DNA from: JAJRVM01 sp963700515 | GTDB taxonomy: Bacteria; Planctomycetota; Planctomycetia; Pirellulales; Pirellulaceae | Length of the DNA: 64,000 bases | NCBI GenBank assembly: GCA_963700515.1 | Contig: CAVOXY010000030.1 | Span: forward strand, 1 to 64,000 | Reading direction: 5' to 3' | In this document: positions 8,153-17,332 of the stretch, piece by piece | Numbering within the stretch: the first letter of the stretch is position 1 | Layout of the letters: each line of letters begins with the position of its first letter | The notes under the pieces: model-generated | Database searches by the model: none | Seen by the model: only the letters and a program-made list of their open reading frames with translations | Told to the model about the DNA's origin: nothing | Program-made: the position numbers and the translations under genes

Positions 8153-10117
8153 TTATCGCTGGGGACGATTGCGGATCAGATCCTCGACCACCGAGGGGTC
8201 CGCCAAGGTGCTCGTATCGCCCACCTTGTCCGTTTCATTTTCGGCAATCTTGCGGAGGATGCGCCGCATGATCTTGCCGCTGCGTGTCTTGGGCAGTCCG
8301 GGTGCCCATTGGATGACGTCGGGCGTGGCAATCGGGCCGATCTCATTCCGCACGTGTTTGACCAATTCCTTGAGCAACGCATCAGTCGGCTCATAGCCCA
8401 CTCGCAACGTCACGTAAGCGTAAATGCCTTGACCCTTAATTTCATGCGGACAGCCGACCACCGCCGCTTCCGCGACCGCCACGTGGCTCACCAAAGCGCT
8501 CTCGACTTCCGCCGTTCCCAAGCGGTGTCCGGAGACATTGATGACGTCGTCCACACGTCCTAACAGCCAGTAGTCACCACCGTCATCCTCCCGGCAGCCG
8601 TCACCCGAAAAGTAGAGGCCGGGGAAGGTGCTGAAATACGTCTGCACGAAACGCTCGTGATCGCCCCACGTGGTCCGCATGATGCCAGGCCAGGGCCTCT
8701 TGATGCACAATTTGCCCGAGGTGCCGGCCGGCTCGGGGCGACCCTGATCGTCGACAATGACTGGCTCGACGCCGAAGAAAGGCCGGCTGGCACTTCCCGG
8801 TTTGAGCGTGTGAGCACCCGGCAACGGAGTAATCAAGATGCCGCCCGTTTCCGTCTGCCACCAGGTGTCCACGACCGGGCACCGTTCCTTGCCGATATGA
8901 CGCCAATACCACAACCAGACTTCCGGATTGATCGGCTCACCCACGCTCCCCAGCAGCTTCAGGCTTGACAAGTCACGCGAATCAATCGGCTCCTCACCGC
9001 ACCGCATCAATGCGCGGATGGCGGTCGGAGCGGTGTAGAACTGAGTCACTTTGTACTTGTCGACCACATCCCAGAAACGCCCCGCATCGGGATACGTGGG
9101 CACACCCTCAAACATCACGCTCGTCGCGCCAGCGCACAATGGACCGTACACGATGTATGAGTGCCCGGTGATCCAGCCGATATCGGCCGTGCACCACCAG
9201 ATGTCACCCTCTTGATAGTCGAAGATGTAGCGGAACGTCGTCGTCGTGTAGACCATGTAGCCGCCGGTCGTGTGCAGCACGCCTTTCGGCTTGCCCGTCG
9301 AACCCGACGTGTAGAGGATGAACAGCGGGTCTTCCGCATCCAGCCAGACCGGATCGCATTTCTCATCGGCCGCTGCCATCAACTCGTGCCACCAACAGTC
9401 ACGCCCGGACTGGAAAGGCACGTCGATCCCGGTTCGCCGCACGACCACCGTTTTCTCAATGCTCGGGCACTGTGCGACCGCCTTGTCTGCCTTCGCCTTC
9501 ATCTCGATGTCGTTCTTCTTGCCACGCAGAGCCGTGTCTTGCGTGATCAAGATCTTGCATTCGGAGTCCTGAATGCGATCCCGCAGCGAGTCTTCGCTGA
9601 AGGCTCCGAACACCACCGAGTGAATGGCGCCAATGCGAGCACAAGCCAGCATCGCCACCGGTAACTCCGGAATCATCTGCATGTACAAACAGACTCGATC
9701 CCCCTTTTTCACACCCAATGATTTCAACGCATTGGCGAACTTGCACACCTGGATATACAGATCTTTGTACGTCAGCTTGATCTGCTCGCCCGGCTCGTTG
9801 CCTTCCCAGATCAGTGCCACCTGGTCGCCCCGCGTCGCCAGGTGACGGTCCAAGGCGTTCACCGAAATGTTCGTCTTGCCATTGACGAAATACTTGATGT
9901 GCACGTTGCCTTCGAAGCTGTAGTCACAAACCTGATCCCATTTCTTCTCCCAGACGAAAGCCTCCGCGATTTCGGCCCAGAAACCGTCGGGATCGCTGAT
10001 CGATCGCTGATACATCTCCTCGTATTTCTCGATAGATGGGCAATGGGCCTTGCCGGCAAACGTATCATTCGGGGGAATTAACTTGGTCCCATTGTCGCTG
10101 GAAGAATTGTCTGGCAT
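8153..10117 (-). CDS. acs: Acetyl-CoA synthetase (AMP-forming)
   Basis: 654 residues, full length for the family. It activates acetate with ATP to acetyl-AMP and then acetyl-CoA in the cytoplasm. The ANL-superfamily motifs are visible: YTSGSTGKPKGVLH near residue 270, DTWWQTETGG in the middle, YFSGDGCREDDGGDYWLLGRVDDVINVSGHR before the C-terminal domain, and TRSGKIMRR near residue 612. The lysine in that last motif is the catalytic residue that GNAT enzymes acetylate to switch Acs off in other bacteria. The upstream operon on the same strand carries a GNAT-fused CoA transferase, so regulation by acetylation is possible but unproven. It has its own terminator and appears monocistronic. Confidence 0.97.
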   Translation of the reverse strand: MPDNSSSDNGTKLIPPNDTFAGKAHCPSIEKYEEMYQRSISDPDGFWAEIAEAFVWEKKWDQVCDYSFEGNVHIKYFVNGKTNISVNALDRHLATRGDQVALIWEGNEPGEQIKLTYKDLYIQVCKFANALKSLGVKKGDRVCLYMQMIPELPVAMLACARIGAIHSVVFGAFSEDSLRDRIQDSECKILITQDTALRGKKNDIEMKAKADKAVAQCPSIEKTVVVRRTGIDVPFQSGRDCWWHELMAAADEKCDPVWLDAEDPLFILYTSGSTGKPKGVLHTTGGYMVYTTTTFRYIFDYQEGDIWWCTADIGWITGHSYIVYGPLCAGATSVMFEGVPTYPDAGRFWDVVDKYKVTQFYTAPTAIRALMRCGEEPIDSRDLSSLKLLGSVGEPINPEVWLWYWRHIGKERCPVVDTWWQTETGGILITPLPGAHTLKPGSASRPFFGVEPVIVDDQGRPEPAGTSGKLCIKRPWPGIMRTTWGDHERFVQTYFSTFPGLYFSGDGCREDDGGDYWLLGRVDDVINVSGHRLGTAEVESALVSHVAVAEAAVVGCPHEIKGQGIYAYVTLRVGYEPTDALLKELVKHVRNEIGPIATPDVIQWAPGLPKTRSGKIMRRILRKIAENETDKVGDTSTLADPSVVEDLIRNRPQR

Positions 10118-10517
10118 CTCTGGCTGGCTCCTTCAGTTGCAGTTCAGGGACTGCGGAAAAACCACTGGATTAGGAAACGGGACCGGACTGCCTGGCCCAC
10201 GTCTGCAAGAAGTCCTTACCGTACCGCGATCGCACATGCGCGGCAAGCCGGGGGAACGGCCTGCCGCCGCGCGTCGCTGGCATTGGCCCGTGCACGTCAG
10301 GATGCTGATGGACGGTCGCGGAGACCGGTTGTGGTAGTAGTTTTTGAAATACCGATATTGTCAGGAGAAGGAATTCTTATAGTCGCCAAGCCCTGGCGGC
10401 GACTGTCTGTTGCGTTGCGTCAGGTGAGTGCTGTGGCGGGCGGGAGGTGCCGGCGCGGCCGGCCACCGTCCGCGATTCAGGCTTGCGCGGTTCGGACTGC
10501 GGTTCAGACAGCCCGGT
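10118..10517. other. Intergenic region upstream of acs
   Basis: About 400 bases between the acs start and the end of the MATE gene (both minus strand). AGCCAGCC-rich leader directly upstream of acs; no gene, no clear promoter boxes and no terminator with a T-run that I can support. Confidence 0.4.
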
Positions 10518-11929
10518 TCAGACAGCCACGCTCGCCGGTTCCATTTCGATCACACGCAGCGACCGCCACGGTCCACGTAGAAAGCGGGCCAGGTAGATGG
10601 CTCCCAGCGCCCACACCCAGCCAGTCACGAGTTGCCAACAGACGTGCAGACCCGCATCGAATAACACCAGTGCCACCCAAGTACCGCCGGCCAGTAGCAG
10701 GGCCATGACCAGGCTGACAGCGAACACGAAGCGCGTGTCGCCGGCTCCTTTGATGGCGTTGACAAAAATCAGGTTCAGCGCATCGAACAGGTTGTACGCA
10801 GCCACATAGCGCAGCAGCACGATGGCGAGCGCCCGGACTTCCTGGCTGCTGTCGAGCGTTTCACTCGAAAAGAAACCGAACAGGAACACGTCGGGGATGA
10901 CCACGTAGAGGGTGGATACCACGACCATGTAGATCCCCGCCAATGACAGGGAGGTCCAGGTACCGCGGGCGGCCAGTTCGGGCTGGTTGCGCCCAATTGC
11001 TGGCCCACGAGAATCGCCACGGCGGTGGAGAGTCCCAGTACGGGCATGAAGGCCAAAGAGCTGACATTGAAGGCCAGATTGGTGGCCGCCAGCTCCTGCA
11101 CGCCCAGACTGCCAACCAGGAACACGAACGCGGTGAAGCCGGCGATTTCCAGGAACATCTGGAGCCCAGCGGGGCCACCGAAGTACAGAAGTCGTCTGCA
11201 GAGTGGCCATTGAAACGCCATCTGCAGGGAGCTAAAACGCGAGCGGTTTGCGGACCCGCTGAGCAGCAGTAGATAGGCGAGCACTTTTAGGCAGATCGCG
11301 ACGAAGGTCGCCCAGGCAGCACCTTCGATTCCCATTTCCGGGAATCCGCCATGGCCGAAGATCCAGGCATAGTCCAGTACGATGTTCACGAACACGGAGC
11401 CGAAATCGATGAGCATCACCACCCAGGTCTTTCCCTGCCCACTGTAGAAAGTAGACATGGCGTGCGAAACCAGCATCGCTGCGGAACTAAGGCAGAGGAT
11501 GCGAAAGTAGACGACTTCCCCCGCCCGGACGCTCGGTGCGTGCCCTGCCGCGGCGAAGATTGAGTCGGCACACAACATCGGTAGCATCGTCAACGGCGTG
11601 GCGAGCAATGCGATCCAGACAGCCTGCCAGACGATGGGGCCAATGCGCTGTCGCTGGTCGGCGCCGAAATACTGCGAGACAAATGTATTGGCGTACATGC
11701 AGATCCCGAGCGGGCAGCAGAGTAACGACCACCAGAGCATTGCCGCGGGAAATGACGCTGCCAACGCGTCTTGGGACCACCGCGTCAAGAACATGCGATC
11801 GACAAAGGTCAGCACGGTCCACGACAGGCTCGATAGCACCAGTGGCATGGCCAAACGCGATACATCCCGCCCCCCACACGGGCGGCTCCACCAGGTATGG
11901 CTTGCGGATTCGCCGATGCCGTCAGTCAC
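10518..11929 (-). CDS. MATE family efflux transporter (one frameshift)
   Basis: Joined translation is about 470 residues with twelve hydrophobic segments, the normal MATE size. These inner-membrane antiporters export cationic drugs or metabolites using Na+ or H+ gradients. The first half shows LAMPLVLSSLSWTVLTFVDRMFL, typical of the first MATE helix, and GIEGAAWATF in the middle; the second repeat begins YFGGPAGLQMFLEIAGF and contains VGQQLGA. The frame breaks near 10995, just after VGQQLGA, and continues in another frame as PELAARGTWTSLSLAGIYM. I chose the GTG at 11929 because GAGGCGG precedes it by 5-7 bases; a longer reading frame upstream has no family similarity. Substrate not predictable. 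Confidence 0.85.
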
Positions 11930-12465
11930 GTCGCCGCCTCGCGTCGGTTCCAAACTCGCCCACACACTTCTTCCCGGTCCCCCGTACCCCTTTTTGCCGG
12001 CCGGGCGATCTGGACAGACTTTAGCAATTCCACCTCTTCCGTGGCACCAGGCATCTAGCACCGACCACAGTCCGCCGGCCGCGTGGGGAAAGAGCCACCT
12101 CCAGGATCCGAGTCCCCTAGTATGAGGCCCGCTTGATGAATCGCCTTGGTGCGAGGTGCCGCCCAGGTTCGGCGTTGTGCTGGGACGACAGACTACGTCT
12201 CATCCGTTTCTGTCATTTGGATCTGTTTCGTATTTGGAGCCTCGGGTTGCGGGTATTGAGCATGCGTTCACTGCCTGCGGCATGCGTCACGTCAATCTGC
12301 CGCTGCAGGCTAGCACCTCCTGACGCGGGCTCAGCTACGCGCGACTGCCTGGGCATGGTACGTCTTCCGCTGCGGCTGAGCCCTGGCGGGCTCAGCTACG
12401 ACGAGTGCGGCTGAGCCCTGGCGGGCTCAGCTACGACGGCTGCGACTGAGCCCTGGCGGGCTCAG
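11930..12465. other. Intergenic region with REP-like palindrome cluster
   Basis: Between the MATE start and the end of the PIG-L gene. The left part holds no supported gene. The right part (12321-12495) is taken up by the palindromic repeats listed separately. Confidence 0.5.
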
Positions 12466-12495
12466 CTACGACTGAGCCCTGGCGGGCTCAGCTAC
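12321..12495. repeat. REP-like palindrome array, four full copies plus one degenerate
   Basis: The unit CTGAGCCC-TGGC-GGGCTCAG is a perfect 8-bp stem with a 4-base loop and is followed by CTACG in every copy. Full copies begin near 12376, 12411, 12446 and 12472; a degenerate half copy (GCGGGCTCAGCTACG) lies at 12325-12339. Spacing between copies is uneven (about 35, 35 and 26 bases) and the spacers are short and similar, so this is not a CRISPR array. As DNA or RNA each copy can form a hairpin. The last copy and part of the third overlap the 3' end of the PIG-L gene. Confidence 0.85.
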
Positions 12496-13269
12496 GGCGG
12501 CGACGTGAGGGCTGAGAATCTCAGCCAGCGGGTTTGCGTCGCGGGCGGAGAAGCCGGCGTGGCTGTGCTGGCGGAAGCCTTCCGCGTAATCCCAATCGCC
12601 CGGCGGGCGCATCCGAGCCACTTCGCTGCTCGACTGCCGCATACTCTCCAGGTAGTCATCCAGACCTTGCGTCTCCCCCAACCATTGACGCTGACTTTCA
12701 TGACGGGCGAGCATCTTCAGTTTGATATCCATGACCCCCGTAATATTCACCAGCAGGTCGGGTACGACCAGAGTGCGCATGCCATCCCGATTCAGGTGCG
12801 GCTGCGCGTGATAAAGGTAAACGTCTTGCGCGGTGGCCTCGCGGGGCGGATCACTGACGAAATGCCGCATCGCGCGGCTGAAACAGGCGGTGACGACCAG
12901 TCGAGCGGTGTTGGTGTGGTCTTCCATGTAGTCATTCAAGGACGGGAGCAACACGATCGTCGGGCGGATCTCGCGCACCACGGCCAGCATTTTTCGCAGC
13001 AGTTTCTCTTCGTACATGATCAGCAAGTCACTGGCGATCGGTTCATGGTAGACGGCTCCGATCACGGCCGCCGAGTTCTTGGCTTCATGGAGGCGGATGC
13101 GCGTGATTTCGTCCTCGGGCAACTCGTTGCTGTCCAGGTTACTGCGCGACACGTTCATCATGTGAGGTTCGAGTCCCGCTTGTGCGAGCAGGCAGAGTGT
13201 GCCCGCCATGTTGAATTCAATGTCGTCGGGATGCGCACCGATGGCCAGCGCGGTGCGCTTGTCTTTCAC
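12466..13269 (-). CDS. PIG-L family (LmbE-like) deacetylase
   Basis: About 267 residues. PIG-L enzymes are zinc-dependent N-deacetylases acting on N-acetylglucosaminyl or related amino-sugar and thiol-conjugate substrates. The zinc-binding motif AHPDDIEF lies at residues about 11-18 and a second histidine region MEDHTNTARLV in the middle third. I chose the GTG at 13269 (VKDKRTALAIGAHPDD) because GAGGGAG precedes it by about 8 bases; the upstream ATG at 13356 would add 29 residues without family similarity. The C-terminal AEPARAQS and the TAG stop are encoded by the REP-like palindromes. It is downstream of a zinc dehydrogenase and an aminotransferase in a likely operon. Confidence 0.85.
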   Translation of the reverse strand: MKDKRTALAIGAHPDDIEFNMAGTLCLLAQAGLEPHMMNVSRSNLDSNELPEDEITRIRLHEAKNSAAVIGAVYHEPIASDLLIMYEEKLLRKMLAVVREIRPTIVLLPSLNDYMEDHTNTARLVVTACFSRAMRHFVSDPPREATAQDVYLYHAQPHLNRDGMRTLVVPDLLVNITGVMDIKLKMLARHESQRQWLGETQGLDDYLESMRQSSSEVARMRPPGDWDYAEGFRQHSHAGFSARDANPLAEILSPHVAAVAEPARAQS

Positions 13270-13391
13270 GAATAATCTCCCTCTCGAGGGTGGTCGCCAG
13301 TGCGGGGGGCAGTGGGCCGGTCCCTGAATCTGGCCCGCTGAAGTGAGCACAAGCACGACGCGCGACGTCGTGCCTGATGCGCCACACGCGT

Positions 13392-14426
13392 TCAGTTGTC
13401 GGGCACCATGACGGCCTTAATGATGGGCTGACTGCCGTCCACAATGCTTTGCATAATCTCCCGAGTCTGTGCGTATGGAAACGTATGGGTAATGAGCGAT
13501 TGGGCATCGACCAGCCCATCGCGCAAGAGCCGATTGGAGACGGGGAAGTTGATGGCCGGTTCGGCGAACGTCGGGATCAGTGAGATCTTGCGAAAGATCA
13601 GGTCGTTCAAGTCGATCTCGATGCGACTCTGGCCACCGAAGTGGAGTCCGTAGAATGTGATCAGTCCTCCAAAGCGAATGATCTTCAAAGCGTCCCGCAT
13701 GCTCTCGGGTGGCGACGATACGATCACCCGATCAACTCCCTTGGGAAACTTGCGTTTGATCGTTCCCTCGAGGTCATGTTTTCCGATCTCAAAGATGTCA
13801 TCGCAGCCGAACTTCCCGGCCAAGGCGAATCTCGCTCGTTCCCGCTCGTTGTCGGCCGGCAGTCCCGTAATCGCCACATAGCCGGCGCCATACAGTTTGG
13901 CCACGCGAGCGCTCATTAAACCGAGCGGGCCGGGGCCCAGCACGGCGACGCTTCCTCCCAGTGGGATCTGCGCATTCAGTACGGACGTCAGCGACACGGC
14001 CAAGGGTTCAGTCAGGCAGGCCGAGACGTGGTCGAGTCCCTCGTACTTGTCGAGGCTGTTGAATCGGACGCACAGGTAATCCCCGATGCCCGGTTGCCCC
14101 TGCAAGTCGTACATATTGCGGCAGAATTGCGGTTGTCCGTTCTTGCAGTCCTCGCATACGCCGCACATCGTGCAATCTTCCACGATCACGCTGTCGCCCG
14201 GCTTGACGTTCGGCACGTTCCTGCCGATCGCCACGACTTCCGCCGAGATCTCATGCCCCAGCGCCATCGGCTCATCGGCCCAATCACGTACGAAGTTGAT
14301 GTCGGTACCACACACGCCACAGGCCCGCACCTTGACGATCACTTCGTCTTCGCCCGGCGCGCCGATCTCGCGTACGCGCTCCTGGATATCGAGCAGCTTC
14401 TTGCCGAACAATCCCCTGCTGCGCAT
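13392..14426 (-). CDS. Zinc-dependent medium-chain alcohol/polyol dehydrogenase
   Basis: 344 residues, typical of the medium-chain dehydrogenase family, which oxidises secondary alcohols with NAD(P)+. Catalytic-zinc ligand region ACGVCGTDINF (residues about 35-45) and ALGHEISAEV; structural-zinc cysteines in CTMCGVCEDCKNGQPQFC (about 85-102); Rossmann motif VAVLGPGPLGLMSARVAKLYGA (about 160-181, GxGxxG-like). It resembles threonine or sorbitol dehydrogenase and the scyllo-inosamine dehydrogenases of aminocyclitol pathways; the substrate cannot be fixed from sequence. The neighbours are a DegT aminotransferase upstream and a PIG-L deacetylase downstream on the same strand, about 90 and 120 bases away. 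Confidence 0.85.
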   Translation of the reverse strand: MRSRGLFGKKLLDIQERVREIGAPGEDEVIVKVRACGVCGTDINFVRDWADEPMALGHEISAEVVAIGRNVPNVKPGDSVIVEDCTMCGVCEDCKNGQPQFCRNMYDLQGQPGIGDYLCVRFNSLDKYEGLDHVSACLTEPLAVSLTSVLNAQIPLGGSVAVLGPGPLGLMSARVAKLYGAGYVAITGLPADNERERARFALAGKFGCDDIFEIGKHDLEGTIKRKFPKGVDRVIVSSPPESMRDALKIIRFGGLITFYGLHFGGQSRIEIDLNDLIFRKISLIPTFAEPAINFPVSNRLLRDGLVDAQSLITHTFPYAQTREIMQSIVDGSQPIIKAVMVPDN

Positions 14427-14516
14427 GATGGCATCTCCGGTCTCGGCTATTTGTTACTGGTAATTTTTCGAATCTAACACCGCGCGCACGGTGCTCGCCG
14501 GTGACACACGAAGTCC

Positions 14517-15845
14517 CTATCCGACTCCATACAGTCGGCCGTCGAAGCCGACTTGTACATCATCGTCCGCGTGATCCATCACCTGATCGAGATGTGCAAA
14601 GACTTTGTGAAATCCCGCCACGACTTTCTCATTCAACTCCAGGCCGTTGGGCGGGTGAATCGAATGCACGTTGGTGTATGAATCGCAGAGCATCTGAGCG
14701 ACCGGGTAATCGCTGGGATCGTACTTGTAGGTGACTCCCGCAGCTTCGTTGATGGCCCACGGGTAACGGCGACCGATCCCAATCATGCTCTGGAATACAT
14801 CTTGTGCCAACACCGGCATCGTCTGCCACTGTCCAACCAAGATCCCTTCTTTGGACAAAGCCTTCTCCACGGCGATTCGGAACCGGCTCGCAGACGCGTC
14901 GATACCGGCAGCTTGGGGGTTGAAACGCACGGCGTAGAACCAGTACACGTGTTTGCAGTCCGCGGGACAGACGGGGGGAATCACGCCGGGAATCTTTCCC
15001 AGTTCACGGCTCAGATACTGCGCGTTGCGAATGCGCGTGTCGTTGTGTTCGTTCAAGTGCAGCAGTTGCCCACGGGCCAAGGCGGCGGGCAATTCCTGGT
15101 TGCGGTACATATAGCCCAGGATGGATGCGTTGTACTTCTGCCGGCTCGTCACTTCATCGCACTCATCACCGAAGTAGCGCACCAAATCGCCCTTCTTGAG
15201 GACGTCTTCGTCGTTGGTGACGAACAATCCCCCTTCGCCGCCACAAAGGTTCTTGAGGTTGTTGAGGCTGAAGGCGCCGGCAATACCGAGGGTACCGCAC
15301 ATGCGGCCCTTGTAGATCGCGCCATGGGCCTGGCAAGCGTCTTCTATAATGTGCAGATGATGCTTTTGGGCGATCTCCACGATCGGGTCCATATCGGCCG
15401 GGCACCCTTGAATGTGCACCGGCATAATGGCTTTGGTACGGGGGGTGATCGCGGCTTCGATCTTGGCCGGATCCATGGTGTAGGTCACGGGATCAATGTC
15501 CACGAACACCGGGATAGCCATCTGGTGCATCACGCAGGACGCCGTCGCGAGAAAGGTGTAGCTGGGCACCAGGACTTCGTCACCCGGGCCCACGTCTACG
15601 GCAGCCAACGCCATATGCAGGGCCGCCGTGCCACTGCCCGTTGTCAGGCAGTACTTGGCCTTCACGAACTCAGCCCACTCCTGCTCGAGTGCCACGACTT
15701 GTGGCCCGGTCGCCCCGGCGACGATTCCGCTATCCAGCACTTCCTTGACGAGCCGTCGATCATCTTCGGTGATGACGGGCCAGTTCTGGTAGTCGCTGCG
15801 CGACAGGACCGGAGTACCTCCGGCAATTGCCAACTTATCTGCCAT
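14517..15845 (-). CDS. DegT/DnrJ/EryC1/StrS family PLP aminotransferase
   Basis: About 442 residues from the chosen ATG at 15845, which has AAGGAG 7 bases upstream; the longer frame to 16028 adds an unrelated arginine-rich stretch. The family transfers an amino group from glutamate or glutamine to keto-sugars or cyclitols. Features: GSGTAALHMAL (about residues 75-85), the DACQAHGA region that contacts PLP, and FSLNNLKNLCGGEGG, where the lysine should form the Schiff base with PLP. The N-terminus MADKLAIAGGTPVL is like the deoxy-scyllo-inosose aminotransferase branch. It is the first gene of a minus-strand set with a zinc dehydrogenase and a PIG-L deacetylase. Confidence 0.88.
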   Translation of the reverse strand: MADKLAIAGGTPVLSRSDYQNWPVITEDDRRLVKEVLDSGIVAGATGPQVVALEQEWAEFVKAKYCLTTGSGTAALHMALAAVDVGPGDEVLVPSYTFLATASCVMHQMAIPVFVDIDPVTYTMDPAKIEAAITPRTKAIMPVHIQGCPADMDPIVEIAQKHHLHIIEDACQAHGAIYKGRMCGTLGIAGAFSLNNLKNLCGGEGGLFVTNDEDVLKKGDLVRYFGDECDEVTSRQKYNASILGYMYRNQELPAALARGQLLHLNEHNDTRIRNAQYLSRELGKIPGVIPPVCPADCKHVYWFYAVRFNPQAAGIDASASRFRIAVEKALSKEGILVGQWQTMPVLAQDVFQSMIGIGRRYPWAINEAAGVTYKYDPSDYPVAQMLCDSYTNVHSIHPPNGLELNEKVVAGFHKVFAHLDQVMDHADDDVQVGFDGRLYGVG

Positions 15846-16362
15846 GCTGTTTCTCCTTCCGCTGCTCGCCATCGGCCTGGGGTGTGCCGAGTGTACCAGC
15901 CACGCCACGTGGTTACAAGAAATCATGACAAGACGAAGGCGATTCGCCAACGGGTGACGCGCGTGTTCGGGAGGTTTGGTCGGGAAAACGGTCGACCGTA
16001 TCGCAAGAGCTGCGGTTTCCCGGCCCATAGCGCGGCAGCTGGGCCAGTTGAGCAGTCGGTCCTTGGACGCTGTGATGCCGTGTGCGGTGGCGACCGTTCT
16101 TGTTCCCGCCGTCGGCCACTTCAGGCTTCCGTCGGGTTGATCCCAATGGGCTGCGCAGCGAGCGAACCAGAACGGGGACGATGTCTGGATGCCTGCCAGG
16201 GCGAGTTTTTATCGCGCGACGCGGCAGCCACCAGGTGAGCGCGGTGCAGGCAGGTTTCTTGCTGGGCTCGACGCTCCCGGTTATCTTGAACCAAGGAGCC
16301 GACTGTACCGCACGACTTCCGTGTCGAGTGCCAGGGAGCAGTGCGACGTGAAAGGTCCGCCG
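15846..16362. other. Divergent intergenic region
   Basis: About 500 bases between the divergently transcribed aminotransferase (-) and PEP-synthase regulator (+). It must carry both promoters, but I cannot pick convincing -35/-10 boxes. Open frames here are arginine-rich and without homology. Confidence 0.4.
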
Positions 16363-17181
16363 ATGGCTGAGCCCAGCGAACTACCGCTGCTGATCGTGAT
16401 CATTTCGGGAGCGACGGGGCGCACTGCCAGGGCCGTCGTGAACTCCGCGCTGGCGCAATACGATCAACCCAACGTGCAGATTGTGGAAGAAACCAATATT
16501 CGCAGTGGCGCAGCCGCGGCACGTATTGTTGGCGAGATCACGAACCAGCACGCCGTGATATTCCACTCACTCGTCTCACCCAAGGTGCGCGATGCGGTGT
16601 TGGAGGAAGCCAAACGCCGGATGATTCCGACCGTCGATATCCTCGGGCCCGTGCTGGCGGTGTTGAGCGATCAGTTGGGGCTGACGCCGCAAGGCCAGCC
16701 GGGTCTGTCGTACAAATTGCAGAAGGACTATTTCGATCGCGTCGATGCCGTGAGCTTCACCCTCGATCACGACGACGGTGCCGGGGTCAATACGCTGCAC
16801 AAGGCCGATGTGGTGATCGTCGGCGTGTCACGGGCCTCGAAAAGCGTCACCTGCTTCTATCTGGGTTATCGCGGAGTACGCGCGGCCAATGTGCCATTAA
16901 TCAGCGGGATCGACCCTCCCCAGCAGTTATTAGAAATCCCTCGAGACAAGGTAATTGGCTTGACCGTGACGCCAAATCGGCTGCAAAACATCCGTCAGGC
17001 GCGACAACATCGGCTGGGGACCCGCGCTGTCGACTACTACGTGCACGGGGAGACCATCAGCGAGGAGTTGCGCTACGCGCTCAAGCTGATGCGGCAGCAC
17101 TCATGGCGTTGTATTGATGTCTCGTATATGGCGGTCGAGGAAGTCGCCATGCAGGTGCTACAGATGATCGGCAAAGCGTGA
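16363..17181 (+). CDS. ppsR: Pyruvate,water dikinase regulatory protein (DUF299 kinase/pyrophosphorylase)
   Basis: 272 residues from the chosen ATG; upstream in-frame codons lack homology. Members phosphorylate PEP synthase (or PPDK) with ADP and remove the phosphate with Pi. The P-loop-like N-terminus ISGATGRTARAVV (residues about 13-25) and the second nucleotide motif KADVVIVGVSRASKSVTCFYL (about 148-168) are the two family signatures, and the product ends normally with YMAVEEVAMQVLQMIG. The usual first motif reads SDGTGxTA, so ISGATG is a slight variant. The target dikinase is not in the window. A strong terminator follows. Confidence 0.88.
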   Translation: MAEPSELPLLIVIISGATGRTARAVVNSALAQYDQPNVQIVEETNIRSGAAAARIVGEITNQHAVIFHSLVSPKVRDAVLEEAKRRMIPTVDILGPVLAVLSDQLGLTPQGQPGLSYKLQKDYFDRVDAVSFTLDHDDGAGVNTLHKADVVIVGVSRASKSVTCFYLGYRGVRAANVPLISGIDPPQQLLEIPRDKVIGLTVTPNRLQNIRQARQHRLGTRAVDYYVHGETISEELRYALKLMRQHSWRCIDVSYMAVEEVAMQVLQMIGKA

Positions 17182-17213
17182 GTGGCGGCGTAGCATCCCG
17201 AATCTTCCGCCCC

Positions 17214-17251
17214 GCCTGCCAGGACGGATCCAAGTCCGGCAGGCAGCTTTT
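17214..17251 (+). terminator. Rho-independent terminator after ppsR
   Basis: GCCTGCC and GGCAGGC pair (17214-17220 with 17238-17244), extended inside by GGAC/GTCC with one bulged A, and are followed by AGCTTTT. It is 33 bases past the ppsR stop. Confidence 0.75.
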
Positions 17252-17266
17252 CACGGCGCATGCGAA

Positions 17267-17297
17267 ACCCGCGTAGCCTGCGAAAGGCTGCGCGGGT
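17267..17297 (-). terminator. Hairpin downstream of rpsI, probable terminator
   Basis: ACCCGCG (17267-17273) pairs with CGCGGGT (17291-17297) and the stem extends through AGCCT/AGGCT. On the minus strand it lies 36 bases after the rpsI stop and is followed by only three T residues, so it is a weaker terminator than its neighbour at 17214. Confidence 0.5.
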
Positions 17298-17332
17298 CTC
17301 GTTGGATGGCCCGCCAACATGACGCTGAGGGA

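Noticed and set aside
12375..12495. Possible CRISPR array
   Set aside because: The repeated unit is a self-complementary 20-base hairpin with uneven, short, similar spacers and no cas genes nearby. It fits a REP-like repeat.
12466..15845. Aminoglycoside biosynthetic gene cluster
   Set aside because: Only three enzyme classes are shared; there is no 2-deoxy-scyllo-inosose synthase, glycosyltransferase or resistance gene.
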